A stretch of DNA of 64,000 bases from the NCBI GenBank assembly GCA_032433765.1, contig JAVIAB010000092.1, positions 35,825,316-35,889,315 on the forward strand, given 5' to 3'. The notes under the pieces were generated by a model. That model was not told where the DNA came from and did not search any database. It saw nothing but the letters and a program-made list of their open reading frames with translations. Source of the stretch: Megaustenia siamemsis. Lineage: Eukaryota; Mollusca; Gastropoda; Stylommatophora; Ariophantidae. How positions within the stretch are numbered: position 1 is the stretch's first letter; each line of letters starts with the position of its first letter. Positions 10,507-19,101 of this stretch are shown one piece after another. Position numbers and translations under genes: made by a program.

Positions 10507-11392
10507 AGTAGTAAGGAAGGGTGTTTTGAGCAAGGATTTTAACATTTTCACATGTATCGTGCATCACAATCTTGTATCGTGCAGCACATTTTGGCATGTA
10601 TCGTGCAATCTCGACCTCGTTTATCGCGGGTGGTCGGTCTTATCTCAGGTGACCTCGCCGGGTGGTCGGTCTTATCTCAAGTGCTTATCTCAAGTGGTCG
10701 GCCTCGCGGGTGGTCTTATCTCCTTATCTCAAGTGTGCGTGCTGGCTATGGAGACCAGTGGTTCTAAAACTTGTAGGTGTGCTGGCTATGGAGACCAGTG
10801 GTTCTAAAACTTGTATGTCAGTCTAAAACTTGCGGGGGTTTGTGTTATCATCAATGTGTGATGGCAACAAGAGGCAAAAAAAGGCAAAGGGGTGTTAGTA
10901 ACCAGGTGTTAGCGATATGACACATCCACGTCGATCATCATCGGGCCACATCATCGGGCCACCTCGGTCATCATCGGCGCTGGTCGGCGGTCGCTGGTCG
11001 TCGGCGGTCGTTGGTCGTCGCTGGTCGTCGTCGCTGGTCGGCTCGGGCAACATCATCATGTGTAGTGATTAAATAGTGACGCTCTCTCTCTCTTATCATC
11101 ATCATCATCATCATCAAGCCACACCCTCAATATCATCCCTTCATGTCTTATCATCACCAAGCCACACAAATTGACACATCATCAGCATGTGCCACCCTCA
11201 ACAGCATCATCATGTACCACCCTCAACAACATCATCATCATGTGCCACCCTCAACAACATCATCATCAAGCCACACCCTCAACTCTCTCTCTCTCTCTCT
11301 CTTTCACGCTAAAGCAAAACAAAAAAGTCGCTCTATATTTCACATATATTTATTAATACAACAAATACACAACATATATGAGAAAATATATA

Positions 11393-11760
11393 TTACTGTC
11401 CGATTGTTGATAATTTTAAGCGTCCGTGGGCCCCTCGAAGCCGAATTAGCCACGGGGCGAGCAAACTATAAATGATACGATCGTTTATGTGCTGTCTCGA
11501 TGAAAAAGGCATGAGAATTCTGTTAAGTTTCGCGCCTCGACACTTAAGAAGTATATAATAAGCACAATATAGACCGCACGTGTTGGTAAACAAATCTTGC
11601 AACACCCGCGGGCCGGGTCGGTGTTTATGACAAAGGCGGCGGTCGTCGTTGGGTCGATGCTGGGAGGTAAGTGGTTTCGTGGAATGACACTAACAAGGGA
11701 ACAACGCCGAACGAAAATATTCGACATCAAAAGGTTGTAAATCTCCATCGTGTTCATCTT
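11393..11760 (-). pseudogene. deleted copy of the Polinton protease gene in the left terminal repeat
   Basis: On the minus strand the start (MNTMEIYNLLMSNIFVRRCS) and the end (NTCGLYCAYY … LKLSTIGQ) of the protease at 18468-18977 are both present. The segment equivalent to 18614-18758 is missing, at a CCCGGC/CCGCGG junction. The loss is not a multiple of three, so the frame breaks. The region of the catalytic His and Asp is gone while the Cys region remains. It is a by-product of end duplication, not a second gene. Confidence 0.9.
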
Positions 11761-11771
11761 CTCTATCGCTC

Positions 11772-12003
11772 AAACAGTGAAGTCTGTTAGAATCTGCCTT
11801 GTCTTCGACACCTCGAGCACTGAGTCCAACTCGGCGTAGACGATGACTTGGAGGGGAGTAGTTGTGGGAGCGGCAAACTTGAGTTCTATCGACAAGGGTC
11901 CGCTTGTGGCTAGCTAAAAATGGGAGCCGTCCAGTAGACTAGACGAGAGGTCAAAACCAAATAGACAATATCCGTCCTTGAACTCTCTATAAGCAACGTT
12001 AAT
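11772..12003 (-). pseudogene. copy of the major-capsid gene tail in the left terminal repeat
   Basis: The reverse complement equals 18228-18455, the last about 75 codons of the major capsid reading frame. It includes the same in-frame TAG seen in the main gene at 18309. The copy starts in mid-gene and has no promoter. It marks the point at which the right end was copied to the left. Confidence 0.88.
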
Positions 12004-12038
12004 ACAACAAATACACAACACATATGAGAAAATATATA

Positions 12039-12668
12039 TTACTGTCCGATTGGTGATAATTTTAAGCGTCTCTGTTTCCTCCCTCCTGTTTTGGCGGTAC
12101 TGTCTGTTTGTGTTAAATGTCTATCAAACACAGGGGCGTAGGAAGTTTCATTTGCCTTCACAACACAACCGCCCTCCATTTTGACAAAACCTTGATCAAA
12201 GCTGGAATAGGTAATTGGTGACTCAGCTGAAACACCCGGGACATCCATAGTGGCCGCCGGATCTGTCGTCTGATTAACAAGAGCGAGGTTCCCTTGGTTA
12301 ACAAAAGGAGGGGTCGTGTAGTTGATGAGATTCGGGTTAACAAGAGATGGTGTGTAGTTCTGGTGGCTAACAACAGGCAGCGTGTAGTTGAGGTTAGCAT
12401 ATGCGGTTAAAATGTCTTCTCGCATATCAACTAAAGCGATAAATTCCTCTCTCGATAGTGTTATCCCAGTTCGGGTAGCAAACTTAAAAAAACTCTCACC
12501 GGTATATGTCCTTATATTTATCAACGGTCTGTTACGAAAAACACAAACCGAGACTGCCTTAACGCCATCTTTAGACAACGGAACTACAGTCTCATTTCCG
12601 CGTGACATAAATATGCGCTGATCACTGGCATCAAACGAAATTGGCGTATTCAAGCTACACGACTCCAT
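12039..12668 (-). CDS. PC4-like single-strand-DNA-binding protein of Polinton 1 (tentative)
   Basis: There are 209 codons from the ATG at 12668; the frame is open a little further upstream, but only with GTG. Residues about 35-80 show two beta-rich stretches (KAVSVCVFRNRPLINIRTY). A GITLSREEFIALVDMREDI helix motif then follows, resembling the strand-helix end of the PC4/p15 coactivator fold (known in families as …SLSxExWxxLxxLxxxI). The rest is Asn/Pro/Thr-rich and probably disordered, with NYT repeats. The last codons (RLKLSPIGQ) lie in the ancestral terminal repeat and echo the protease C-terminus. It is divergent from the ATPase block and has its own TATA box. The fold assignment is inference only. 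Confidence 0.45.
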   Translation of the reverse strand: MESCSLNTPISFDASDQRIFMSRGNETVVPLSKDGVKAVSVCVFRNRPLINIRTYTGESFFKFATRTGITLSREEFIALVDMREDILTAYANLNYTLPVVSHQNYTPSLVNPNLINYTTPPFVNQGNLALVNQTTDPAATMDVPGVSAESPITYSSFDQGFVKMEGGCVVKANETSYAPVFDRHLTQTDSTAKTGGRKQRRLKLSPIGQ

Positions 12669-12745
12669 AGTCAAAGCAAAAACAAACACAAGCCACCTGG
12701 TAACAGACGCTGGTTATCTATGTGTGTACACTACTCGGCTGGGGG

Positions 12746-12753
12746 TTTTTATA
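12746..12753 (-). promoter_or_regulatory. TATA box for the PC4-like gene
   Basis: The minus strand reads GGTATAAAAACCCCC about 78 bases before the ATG at 12668. That leaves room for a start site near 12720 and a short leader. The plus strand has a weaker TTTTATATAGG at about 12942 before the ATPase gene. Confidence 0.55.
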
Positions 12754-12798
12754 CCTGCTACGTTTATCGTAGCGAGGACCATTTATTTATAGTAGCTA

Positions 12799-12860
12799 AC
12801 GCAATATGTTATCAGGCGAGGTAATATGTTATCAGGCGAGGTAATACGTTATCAGTCGTG
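12799..12860. promoter_or_regulatory. three tandem 20-bp direct repeats between divergent Polinton genes
   Basis: The core AATATGTTATCAGGCGAGGT occurs twice in tandem, and a third diverged copy (AATACGTTATCAGTCG) follows. They sit in the only large non-coding gap of the element (12669-13068), between the PC4-like gene and the ATPase gene. Such repeats may be binding sites for a regulator or replication protein. The role is inferred from position only. Confidence 0.5.
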
Positions 12861-13068
12861 TTGCGACATGTTCCGTGACTTCAGGAAGGGTCCAAACAGG
12901 GTGATAGGTTGGAAATATGATGTGTGTGTGTGTGAAATAATTTTATATAGGATGTGGTTTTTTAAAATAAGTGTTAATTGAAGAAGTGAAACCTGGCGGG
13001 CTGACCTAAATCACTCCTTGTTATTTTTGTGGGTGGTATAATCACTAAAGTTGGTAGCACTTGTGAGG

Positions 13069-13686
13069 ATGGATCCCCGATGGAATCATCCTTTCACAGC
13101 TCTGATAGCCGGTCCTACCGGGTGTGGGAAAACGGTATTTGTGCAAAAGTTTATACAGAACCTTCACGAGTTAGCTGTCCCCGTACCGGAGGAAGTTATA
13201 TGGTGTTATGCGGAATGGCAACCGATATACGAGACTATGAGGTCAGTGAGATTTATCGAGGGTCTACCAGACGTCGATAAATTGGAAGGTGGTAAGAAGA
13301 GAAGACTGATCGTCATCGATGACTTGATGTCTGAGACGGACGAGAGGGTAACAAAATTATTTACCAAAGGTAGTCATCACAGAGATATTAGTGTGATGTA
13401 CATTGTTCAAAACCTATTTGGAAAAAATAAAGAACATCGAACCATAAGTCTCAATACGCACTATTTAGTCCTTTTCAAGAACCCGAGAGATGGGAGTCAA
13501 ATTATAAATCTGGCCAAACAAATGTACCCAGGACAGGCGGGGTACCTCCAAGATAGTTTTAAGGACGCGACAGCGTCTCCTCACGGTTATTTGCTGATCG
13601 ATCTTCGTCAGGACACACCTGATAATCTTAGGGTGAGAACAAAAATATTCCCAGGGGAGAGACAAATCGTCTACGTACCAAAGTAG
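13069..13686 (+). CDS. Polinton packaging ATPase (FtsK/HerA, A32-like)
   Basis: There are 205 codons from the ATG at 13069 (MDPRWNHPFTALIAGPTGCG); upstream in-frame codons lack an ATG. Residues about 14-22 form the Walker A box AGPTGCGKT. Residues about 82-93 (RRLIVIDDLMSE) form the Walker B box with the acidic pair. Further on lies an SHHRDISVMYIVQN segment, the usual arginine/sensor region of this family. These ATPases drive genome packaging in double-jelly-roll viruses, and Polintons carry one. It opens the rightward gene block, with only six bases to the next gene. The frame is intact. Confidence 0.9.
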   Translation: MDPRWNHPFTALIAGPTGCGKTVFVQKFIQNLHELAVPVPEEVIWCYAEWQPIYETMRSVRFIEGLPDVDKLEGGKKRRLIVIDDLMSETDERVTKLFTKGSHHRDISVMYIVQNLFGKNKEHRTISLNTHYLVLFKNPRDGSQIINLAKQMYPGQAGYLQDSFKDATASPHGYLLIDLRQDTPDNLRVRTKIFPGERQIVYVPK

Positions 13687-13692
13687 AGAATC

Positions 13693-14019
13693 ATGTGTGA
13701 TGAATCACTTAGACGGTACGGTGAAATATTAAAATGTATGCGCGCCGCCTCGCCGAGCGGTTTAAGAACCATATTAAAAATAGCCTCTCCCAAACTCATT
13801 AACTTTTTGTGCGAGTGTTGTCATAACATATTAAAAGGTAATGTTAGACTCACGCAGCGACAGAAGTGCGAGCTACGTCGACACAAGCACAAGTTGAGAC
13901 TTCTCACTAAAAAGAAACCGAATCTTAAGCGGCGGAAAGAGATTCTACAAACCGGTGGGTTCATAGGGGCTTTGCTCCGTCCTATATTAAGTATTCTCGG
14001 GGGCGTACTAGGTGCATAA
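13693..14019 (+). CDS. small basic Polinton protein with hydrophobic C-terminus
   Basis: There are 108 codons. Residues about 20-45 contain LKIASPKLINFLCECCHNIL and are followed by KGNVRLTQRQKCELRRHK. A Lys/Arg-rich stretch comes next, and the last 20 residues are hydrophobic (GALLRPILSILGGVLGA). From memory, a protein of this layout recurs in Polinton and adintovirus genomes between the ATPase and integrase genes. Its function is unknown to me. A basic body with a membrane-active tail could suit a virion core or minor capsid role, which is inference. The frame is intact. Confidence 0.65.
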   Translation: MCDESLRRYGEILKCMRAASPSGLRTILKIASPKLINFLCECCHNILKGNVRLTQRQKCELRRHKHKLRLLTKKKPNLKRRKEILQTGGFIGALLRPILSILGGVLGA

Positions 14020-14021
14020 CA

Positions 14022-14489
14022 ATGGCCAAAAAAATGATATTGATGGATCCTCGATTCCTCGAGGGTCTTACACAGACTACTAACCCGTCGTATAGCCCTC
14101 CCGAGGCAATCGGTGACAACTTGAGAGATTTAGATGATGAAATGCAACGTATCCTATTCCGAGATGATTTAGCACCCGCCGATAAGGCCAGAGTGTACCA
14201 ACGTGCCCTGCATCAATATTTAACTAGATTGGAGCAGTATAAACGTCGCTCATTGGGTTCGGTCGATCTCATTCAACACAACACGACAACAGAAAAAACA
14301 CATTCCCCACCACCACCACCAATCGAAGTATCACCAGCGCAGACCAAGACACCACCAACACCACCAGCAGCCGAAACCCCAAATCTAGGTAATGAAACCA
14401 CTCCACCCGTAACCACGTATAAACTGAGACCTAAAAAAAGAAAGAGCGGAATCCCAACACCAAAATGGGAACGGTGGAGAAAATATTGA
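14022..14489 (+). CDS. Polinton ORF upstream of integrase (possibly the integrase N-terminal part)
   Basis: There are 155 codons. The first half is helical and acidic/basic (LMDPRFLEGL … DLDDEMQRILFRDDLAPADK … YQRALHQYLTRLEQYKRR). The second half is Pro/Thr-rich and ends in a basic patch (KLRPKKRKSG). It overlaps the integrase open frame by 62 bases in another frame. The overlap contains an A7 run at about 14433-14439, where a one-base slip would join the two. It could be a separate gene, the first part of an integrase polyprotein, or half of a frameshifted gene. Confidence 0.55.
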   Translation: MAKKMILMDPRFLEGLTQTTNPSYSPPEAIGDNLRDLDDEMQRILFRDDLAPADKARVYQRALHQYLTRLEQYKRRSLGSVDLIQHNTTTEKTHSPPPPPIEVSPAQTKTPPTPPAAETPNLGNETTPPVTTYKLRPKKRKSGIPTPKWERWRKY

Positions 14490-15534
14490 GATTCATTACT
14501 TTGACCCTAGTCGACCAGCGGCTTATAGTGGTGCAACGGCCCTGCAACGTAACACCAAACTGGGACTCGCAAAGATCAAACAATGGTTGAGTCATCAGGA
14601 TACCTATACCCTTCATAAACCAATTCGTCGCAGATTTGAAAGGCGTCCCATTATAACGAGTGGCCCCCAACAGCAATATCAGGCAGACCTAATTGATTTG
14701 AGACATTTGAAAAACCACAACGACGGCTATTCCTATTTGGTTTCTTGCGTGGACGTTTTCAGTAAATTCGCGTGGTCTGTACCGATACGAACCAAAACGG
14801 GGAAATCCTTAGTGGAAGCCGTCGGAAAGATATTTCGCGATGGGAAACCCGCGAGTTTTCAAACGGATAAGGGGTCAGAGTTTCTGAACAGAACATTTCA
14901 GAAATTCCTCGCTGACAACAACGTTCACTTTTTCACTACGCAGAACGAAGATATTAAGGCCGCCGTGGTAGAACGCTTTAATAGGACTCTAAAACAACGG
15001 ATGTGGCGATATTTCACGAAATCCAATACGTTGTCTTATGTCCGAGTCCTACCCGCCCTACTTCGAAGTTATAACCATTCGTATCACAGAAGTATAAAAA
15101 TGGCACCGGTCGACGTCAACGCAGACAATCACGAACAGGTATGGAACACGTTGTATAATAACAAACGCAACTTAAAATTTCAAAGACCCCCGTATAAGCC
15201 CGGTGATCGAGTTAGACTGGTCCTGGGCAGAGCCAATTTTAAAAAGGGTTATGCCCCGGCTTGGACGGAGGAACTGTTTTCCATCAGTCGAGTAAATGAA
15301 ACAAACCCCGTTACATATGTGTTGAAAGACGATAAGGGTGATGAGATAGAGGGGTCATTCTACACACCGGAAATTCAAAAAGTTGGAGACAAGCACGAGT
15401 ACAGAATCGAGAGTATCATAACCGAGCGACGCACATCATTCGGGCGAAGAGAGAGTTTAGTCAAATGGTTCGGGTACGATTCCTCATTTAACACTTGGAT
15501 ACCGTCCAAGGACATTGTCAGGTACAAAAACTAG
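14428..15534 (+). CDS. Polinton integrase (retroviral-type DDE) with chromodomain
   Basis: The frame is open from 14428 but holds no ATG before the catalytic core. An N-terminal part (IEIHYFDPSRPA … KQWLSHQDTYTLHKP) precedes the catalytic domain. Acidic residues are visible in QADLIDL, FQTDKGSEF and AAVVERFNRTLK, which form the DDE triad. The C-terminal 50 residues (YRIESIITERR … LVKWFGYDSSFNTWIPS) form a chromodomain, which in other elements targets histone marks. Translation must start upstream by frameshift, by splicing from the 14022 frame or at a non-ATG codon; otherwise a one-base indel has broken the gene. Catalytic residues are intact. Confidence 0.9.
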   Translation, partial: DLKKERAESQHQNGNGGENIEIHYFDPSRPAAYSGATALQRNTKLGLAKIKQWLSHQDTYTLHKPIRRRFERRPIITSGPQQQYQADLIDLRHLKNHNDGYSYLVSCVDVFSKFAWSVPIRTKTGKSLVEAVGKIFRDGKPASFQTDKGSEFLNRTFQKFLADNNVHFFTTQNEDIKAAVVERFNRTLKQRMWRYFTKSNTLSYVRVLPALLRSYNHSYHRSIKMAPVDVNADNHEQVWNTLYNNKRNLKFQRPPYKPGDRVRLVLGRANFKKGYAPAWTEELFSISRVNETNPVTYVLKDDKGDEIEGSFYTPEIQKVGDKHEYRIESIITERRTSFGRRESLVKWFGYDSSFNTWIPSKDIVRYKN

Positions 15535-15536
15535 AG

Positions 15537-15835
15537 ATGAGAGCAGAAGACGAAGAAGGGGAAACTTTTGGCGGAGAGCCCGATTGCGAGCCGTAAACTC
15601 GGGAGTGAGGATAGAGAGCGAACCACGCAGGGGATCGGTGTTTGGGAAACTATCCCCCTATTTAGAACTTGTCTTTATTTGTCAAGTGGTAGTTATATAT
15701 ACCGTTGTCGCGGTTTCGCTGTTCAATCTGACCACCGAAAAGTCAGATGCCAAGGAGGGAAAACTGTGGATAGCCCTACTGACCAGCTGTTTGGGTTACA
15801 TGCTACCGAATCCAAAGTTGGAGAGGCGACGGTGA
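15537..15835 (+). CDS. small Polinton membrane protein, frame probably broken
   Basis: An ATG at 15537, two bases after the integrase stop, opens 19 acidic codons ending in TAA at 15594-15596. In another frame a basic stretch is followed by two hydrophobic segments (YLELVFICQVVVIYTVVAVS; KLWIALLTSCLGYMLPNPK) and a KLERRR end. I recall a short protein with a similar LGYxLPNPKL end from Polintons. The best reading is one gene with a small indel between about 15570 and 15610. No ATG fits the second frame alone. It lies 15 bases before the penton gene. Confidence 0.45.
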
Positions 15836-15850
15836 AACGAACAAAAAAAA

Positions 15851-16648
15851 ATGAGTTTTTATGTCACCCTACCCAGCAATGCATCTATGGACCTTTTTAA
15901 GGATAATAACCCCGGCCACTTTTTCGTTAAACTCCCTCAGACCATTGACATTTCGGCGCAGTATGAGATCGCACTGGTGGAGATACAGTTTCCGCTAAAT
16001 TATTTCAATGTAATAGAGGGTGATGTCTGGATTCGGTACGAATCTCTCGCTAACGACGATATTTGCGACGCTAGATTTTATTTCAACGTGACATTGGAGC
16101 CTGGGTTATACACGAAACCCGATGCGTTCATCGGCGCGTTGAATGCCTCGATCATAAAAGCGGAGGATGAGTCGAACGGGGATGCGAAAGGGAAGTAAAT
16201 GAGATTCATTTACGCAAAAGAGGTGAATAAAGCCATCTTGAAACTTTACGAAAAAGGAGTCAGTGTTACCATAAGCGACACTTTGAAAAACATGTTAGCC
16301 TTTCCCACGACCTCTATATCAGACACGGCTCCCGATATTTTCAGCGTGGGGGTAATGGACTTGGAAAGCGTTGCGAAGAATGTCTACGTCTACTGCGATC
16401 TCGTTTCCCCCAGACCGGTCGGGGATGTGATGGTACCTCTCCTCAGGAGCGCGCCTGTTCTCAATAGAAATAACACCTCGGTGTTTCAGATCTACGATAA
16501 GCCTCACTACCTACCCCTGAGTAGATTTTCCTTCGATACCGTCGAGATCCTTTTAGCCAACGAACACGGAAAAACCATTCCATTCACCAGCGGAACGTCG
16601 GTGCTAACGGTACACTTTCGAGTGAAGAAACATCTCGAGCTGGTATAA
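15851..16648 (+). pseudogene. Polinton minor capsid (penton) gene with an in-frame stop
   Basis: The start MSFYVTLPSNASMDLF is the usual beginning of Polinton penton-base-like (single jelly-roll) proteins, which sit at capsid vertices. A TAA at 16196-16198 interrupts the frame after 115 codons and is followed at once by ATG and 149 further codons in the same frame. The combined size (about 265) equals the usual length of the family. The downstream half keeps good character (SVTISDTLKNMLAFP … VPLLRSAPV), so the stop is recent. Alternatives are readthrough, re-initiation at the abutting ATG, or a sequencing error. Confidence 0.85.
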
Positions 16649-17148
16649 TGGTGAGACACACCCCCCTTCATCGCGATGTTGAGTTATACGAAGACTTTTA
16701 CTGTTGTCAGGCGGGTGATGGGATGCCCGTGTTTATAGGAGGTCGAAGTCAGAGCGGTCGGGGAATCGGTAGTTTCTTCGGTGGAATCGGGAGGGCTATT
16801 TTACCCTGGTTAAAAACCGGCGGTAAGGCCTTGCTCAGAGAAGGATTGGGGACCGGTCTGCAGGTCGCACAGGACGCATTAGCCGGGAAAAATGTCGGTG
16901 AAGCTTTCAAAGACCGAGCTAAGGAGGCCGGTCAGCGGTTGCTACACGGGGCCGTAGACCACCTGCGTGATAACGACCAATCAGGAAGTGGTTTACGACA
17001 AATCAGAAAGCGAGTTATGAAGTTACCCCCGCCGGGAGAACCGGTTACGAAGATGATAAAATCGACAGCTAGACAGGTCCCCCTTCATTCGGTGTACAAC
17101 CAGAAGAAGAAGAAGAAGACGAGGGTGGCAAAGGATATTTTCGACTAA
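16648..17148 (+). CDS. pX/pVI-like minor virion protein of Polinton
   Basis: There are 166 codons; the ATG overlaps the penton stop region by one base. The N-terminal part has YCCQAGDGMPVFIGG, followed by a Gly-rich amphipathic region (GIGSFFGGIGRAILPWLKTG) and a helical middle (LQVAQDALAGKNVGEAFKDRAK). A basic C-terminus ends in a run of Lys. The layout resembles the adenovirus-type membrane-active core proteins that accompany double-jelly-roll capsids. The position between penton and major capsid genes is usual for Polintons. The frame is intact. The function is inferred from family likeness. Confidence 0.65.
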   Translation: MVRHTPLHRDVELYEDFYCCQAGDGMPVFIGGRSQSGRGIGSFFGGIGRAILPWLKTGGKALLREGLGTGLQVAQDALAGKNVGEAFKDRAKEAGQRLLHGAVDHLRDNDQSGSGLRQIRKRVMKLPPPGEPVTKMIKSTARQVPLHSVYNQKKKKKTRVAKDIFD

Positions 17149-17150
17149 TA

Positions 17151-18455
17151 ATGTCCCTCGTTCACCCCAAATCGTGCGAATGTCTTCACTCTGGTTTGGA
17201 TTTATTTAGCGTTCCACCCACACAGACATCTCTAGACTCTGGACAGTTTATTGAAATTCGTCCGATCGCAGCCTTGTCGCATAGCGCACCGATAGAGTTT
17301 TTCATTTCTGGAAACAGCGATGAGTATCTAGATCTTTTCAACACGTTTTTGCAGCTGCGGGTCAAGATCACCCTCCCGAATGGTGATAGTGTACCACCCG
17401 ATGCTGAGGTAGGACCGGTCAACAATTACCTTCACAGTCTATTTTCACAAGTCGACGTATCGTTAAACGACACGTTGGTTACACCGTCGGAGAATACCTA
17501 TCCTTTTAGAGCGGTGTTTGAGGCTACGCTAAACAACGGGGAGGATGCGAAAACGGGATACTTGACGGCCGCTCTGTTCTACAAAGACACAGCTGGCCAC
17601 CATGACGATTTGAAAGAAAATGAGGGTTTTAAAACACGGCGCGATTTGACTTCGGGTAGTAAAGAGGTTGAAATGATGGGTCGTTTGCACTCTGATGTCT
17701 TTGTGCAGGATCGTTACATGTTAAACAGAGTCGATGTGAAGATAAAACTCACGCCCTCGAAGGATGTGTTCAGCCTCATGACTCACGATAGGTCTGCGGG
17801 TTACAAGAGTGTTATCACCTACGCCGCGCTCGTGGTCAGGAAAGCTAAGCTAAACCCCGCGATTTCTCTGGCTCACGAAAAGGCTCTCTTGAGCGGGAAT
17901 GCTCGGTACCCGATCAAGAGGGTTACCATCAAGACATTTTCCATCGCTAGCGGGATGTTCTCCCACAGTCAAGACAATTTATTTTTGTCTCAAACACCGA
18001 CCCGTGTAGTGATAGGTCTGATTACGGCCAGTGCGTTTAATGGCGTTTATTCAGCTAACCCGTTCAATTTTCAACACTTTGGTCTGATTTATATGAACCT
18101 GACGGTCGACGGGAAATGCATCTCGGGAAAGCCTCTAACTATGGACTTTGAACGAAATCAATATGCGAGAGCTTTTTTCGGCACAAATCTGGCCATGGGT
18201 CTGATTGGTAAAGACGCCGGGAATAACGTTGCTTATAGAGAGTTCAAGGACGGATATTGTCTATTTGGTTTTGACCTCTCGTCTAGTCTACTGGACGGCT
18301 CCCATTTTTAGCTAGCCACAAGCGGACCCTTGTCGATAGAACTCAAGTTTGCCGCTCCCACAACTACTCCCCTCCAAGTCATCGTCTACGCCGAGTTGGA
18401 CTCAGTGCTCGAGGTGTCGAAGACAAGGCAGATTCTAACAGACTTCACCGTTTGA
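17151..18455 (+). CDS. Polinton major capsid protein (double jelly roll) with an in-frame TAG near the end
   Basis: There are 386 codons from the ATG at 17151 to a TAG at 18309. The same frame then stays open for 47 more codons to a TGA at 18453. The extension (SGPLSIELKFA … QVIVYAELDSV) has beta-strand character, and I expect it to be the true end of the second jelly roll. The stop would therefore remove the last strands of the capsid fold. The stop is followed by CTAG, a context that favours readthrough in some eukaryotic messages. Landmarks include SAPIEFFISGNSDEYLDL near the start and GLIYMNLTVDGKCISGKP late. The same TAG is present in the duplicated copy at the left end. Confidence 0.88.
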
Positions 18456-19064
18456 GCGATAGAGAAGATGAACACGATGGAGATTTACAACCTTTTGATG
18501 TCGGATATTTTCGTTCGGCGTTGTTCCCTTGTTAGTGTCATTCCACGAAACCACTTACCTCCCAGCATCGACCCAACGACGACCGCCGCCTTTGTCATAA
18601 ACACCGACCCGGCACACGAACCCGGTGAGCATTGGGTGGCCCTCTTTTACAACGGGCTCGGTGAATGTGAGTATTTCGATTCCTACGGTTTGCCTCCCAG
18701 ACATGTGGATATTTTAAACTTTATAGAGCAAAACTCACACGCTCCATTCGTCTTCAACCCGCGGGTGTTGCAAGATTTGTTTACCAACACGTGCGGTCTA
18801 TATTGTGCTTATTATATGCTTCTTAAGTGTCGAGGCGCGAAACTTAACAGAATTCTCATGCCTTTTTCATCGAGACAGCACATAAACGATCGTATCATTT
18901 ATCGTTTGCTCGCCCCGTGGCTAATTCGGCTTCGAGGGGCCCACGGACGCTTAAAATTATCAACAATCGGACAGTAATATATATTTTCTCATATGTGTTG
19001 TGTATTTGTTGTATTAATAAATATATGTGAAATATAGAGCGACTTTTTTGTTTTGCTTTAGCGT

Positions 19065-19101
<37 letters not shown>

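Larger units (their letters stand above)
10507..12003 (+). repeat. left long terminal inverted repeat of Polinton 1
   Basis: Its reverse complement matches 18228-19885 almost throughout, up to an AACGTT at 11998-12003. The inner 600 bp are a copy of the major-capsid tail and protease genes with a 145-bp internal deletion. The outer part holds (ATC)n and (CT)n microsatellites (11098-11310) and GGTCG-rich repeats. Confidence 0.9.

Noticed and set aside
15515..15900. two separate overlapping genes in this stretch
   Set aside because: Neither frame has an ATG at its start. The overlap is better explained by one small membrane-protein gene with an indel.
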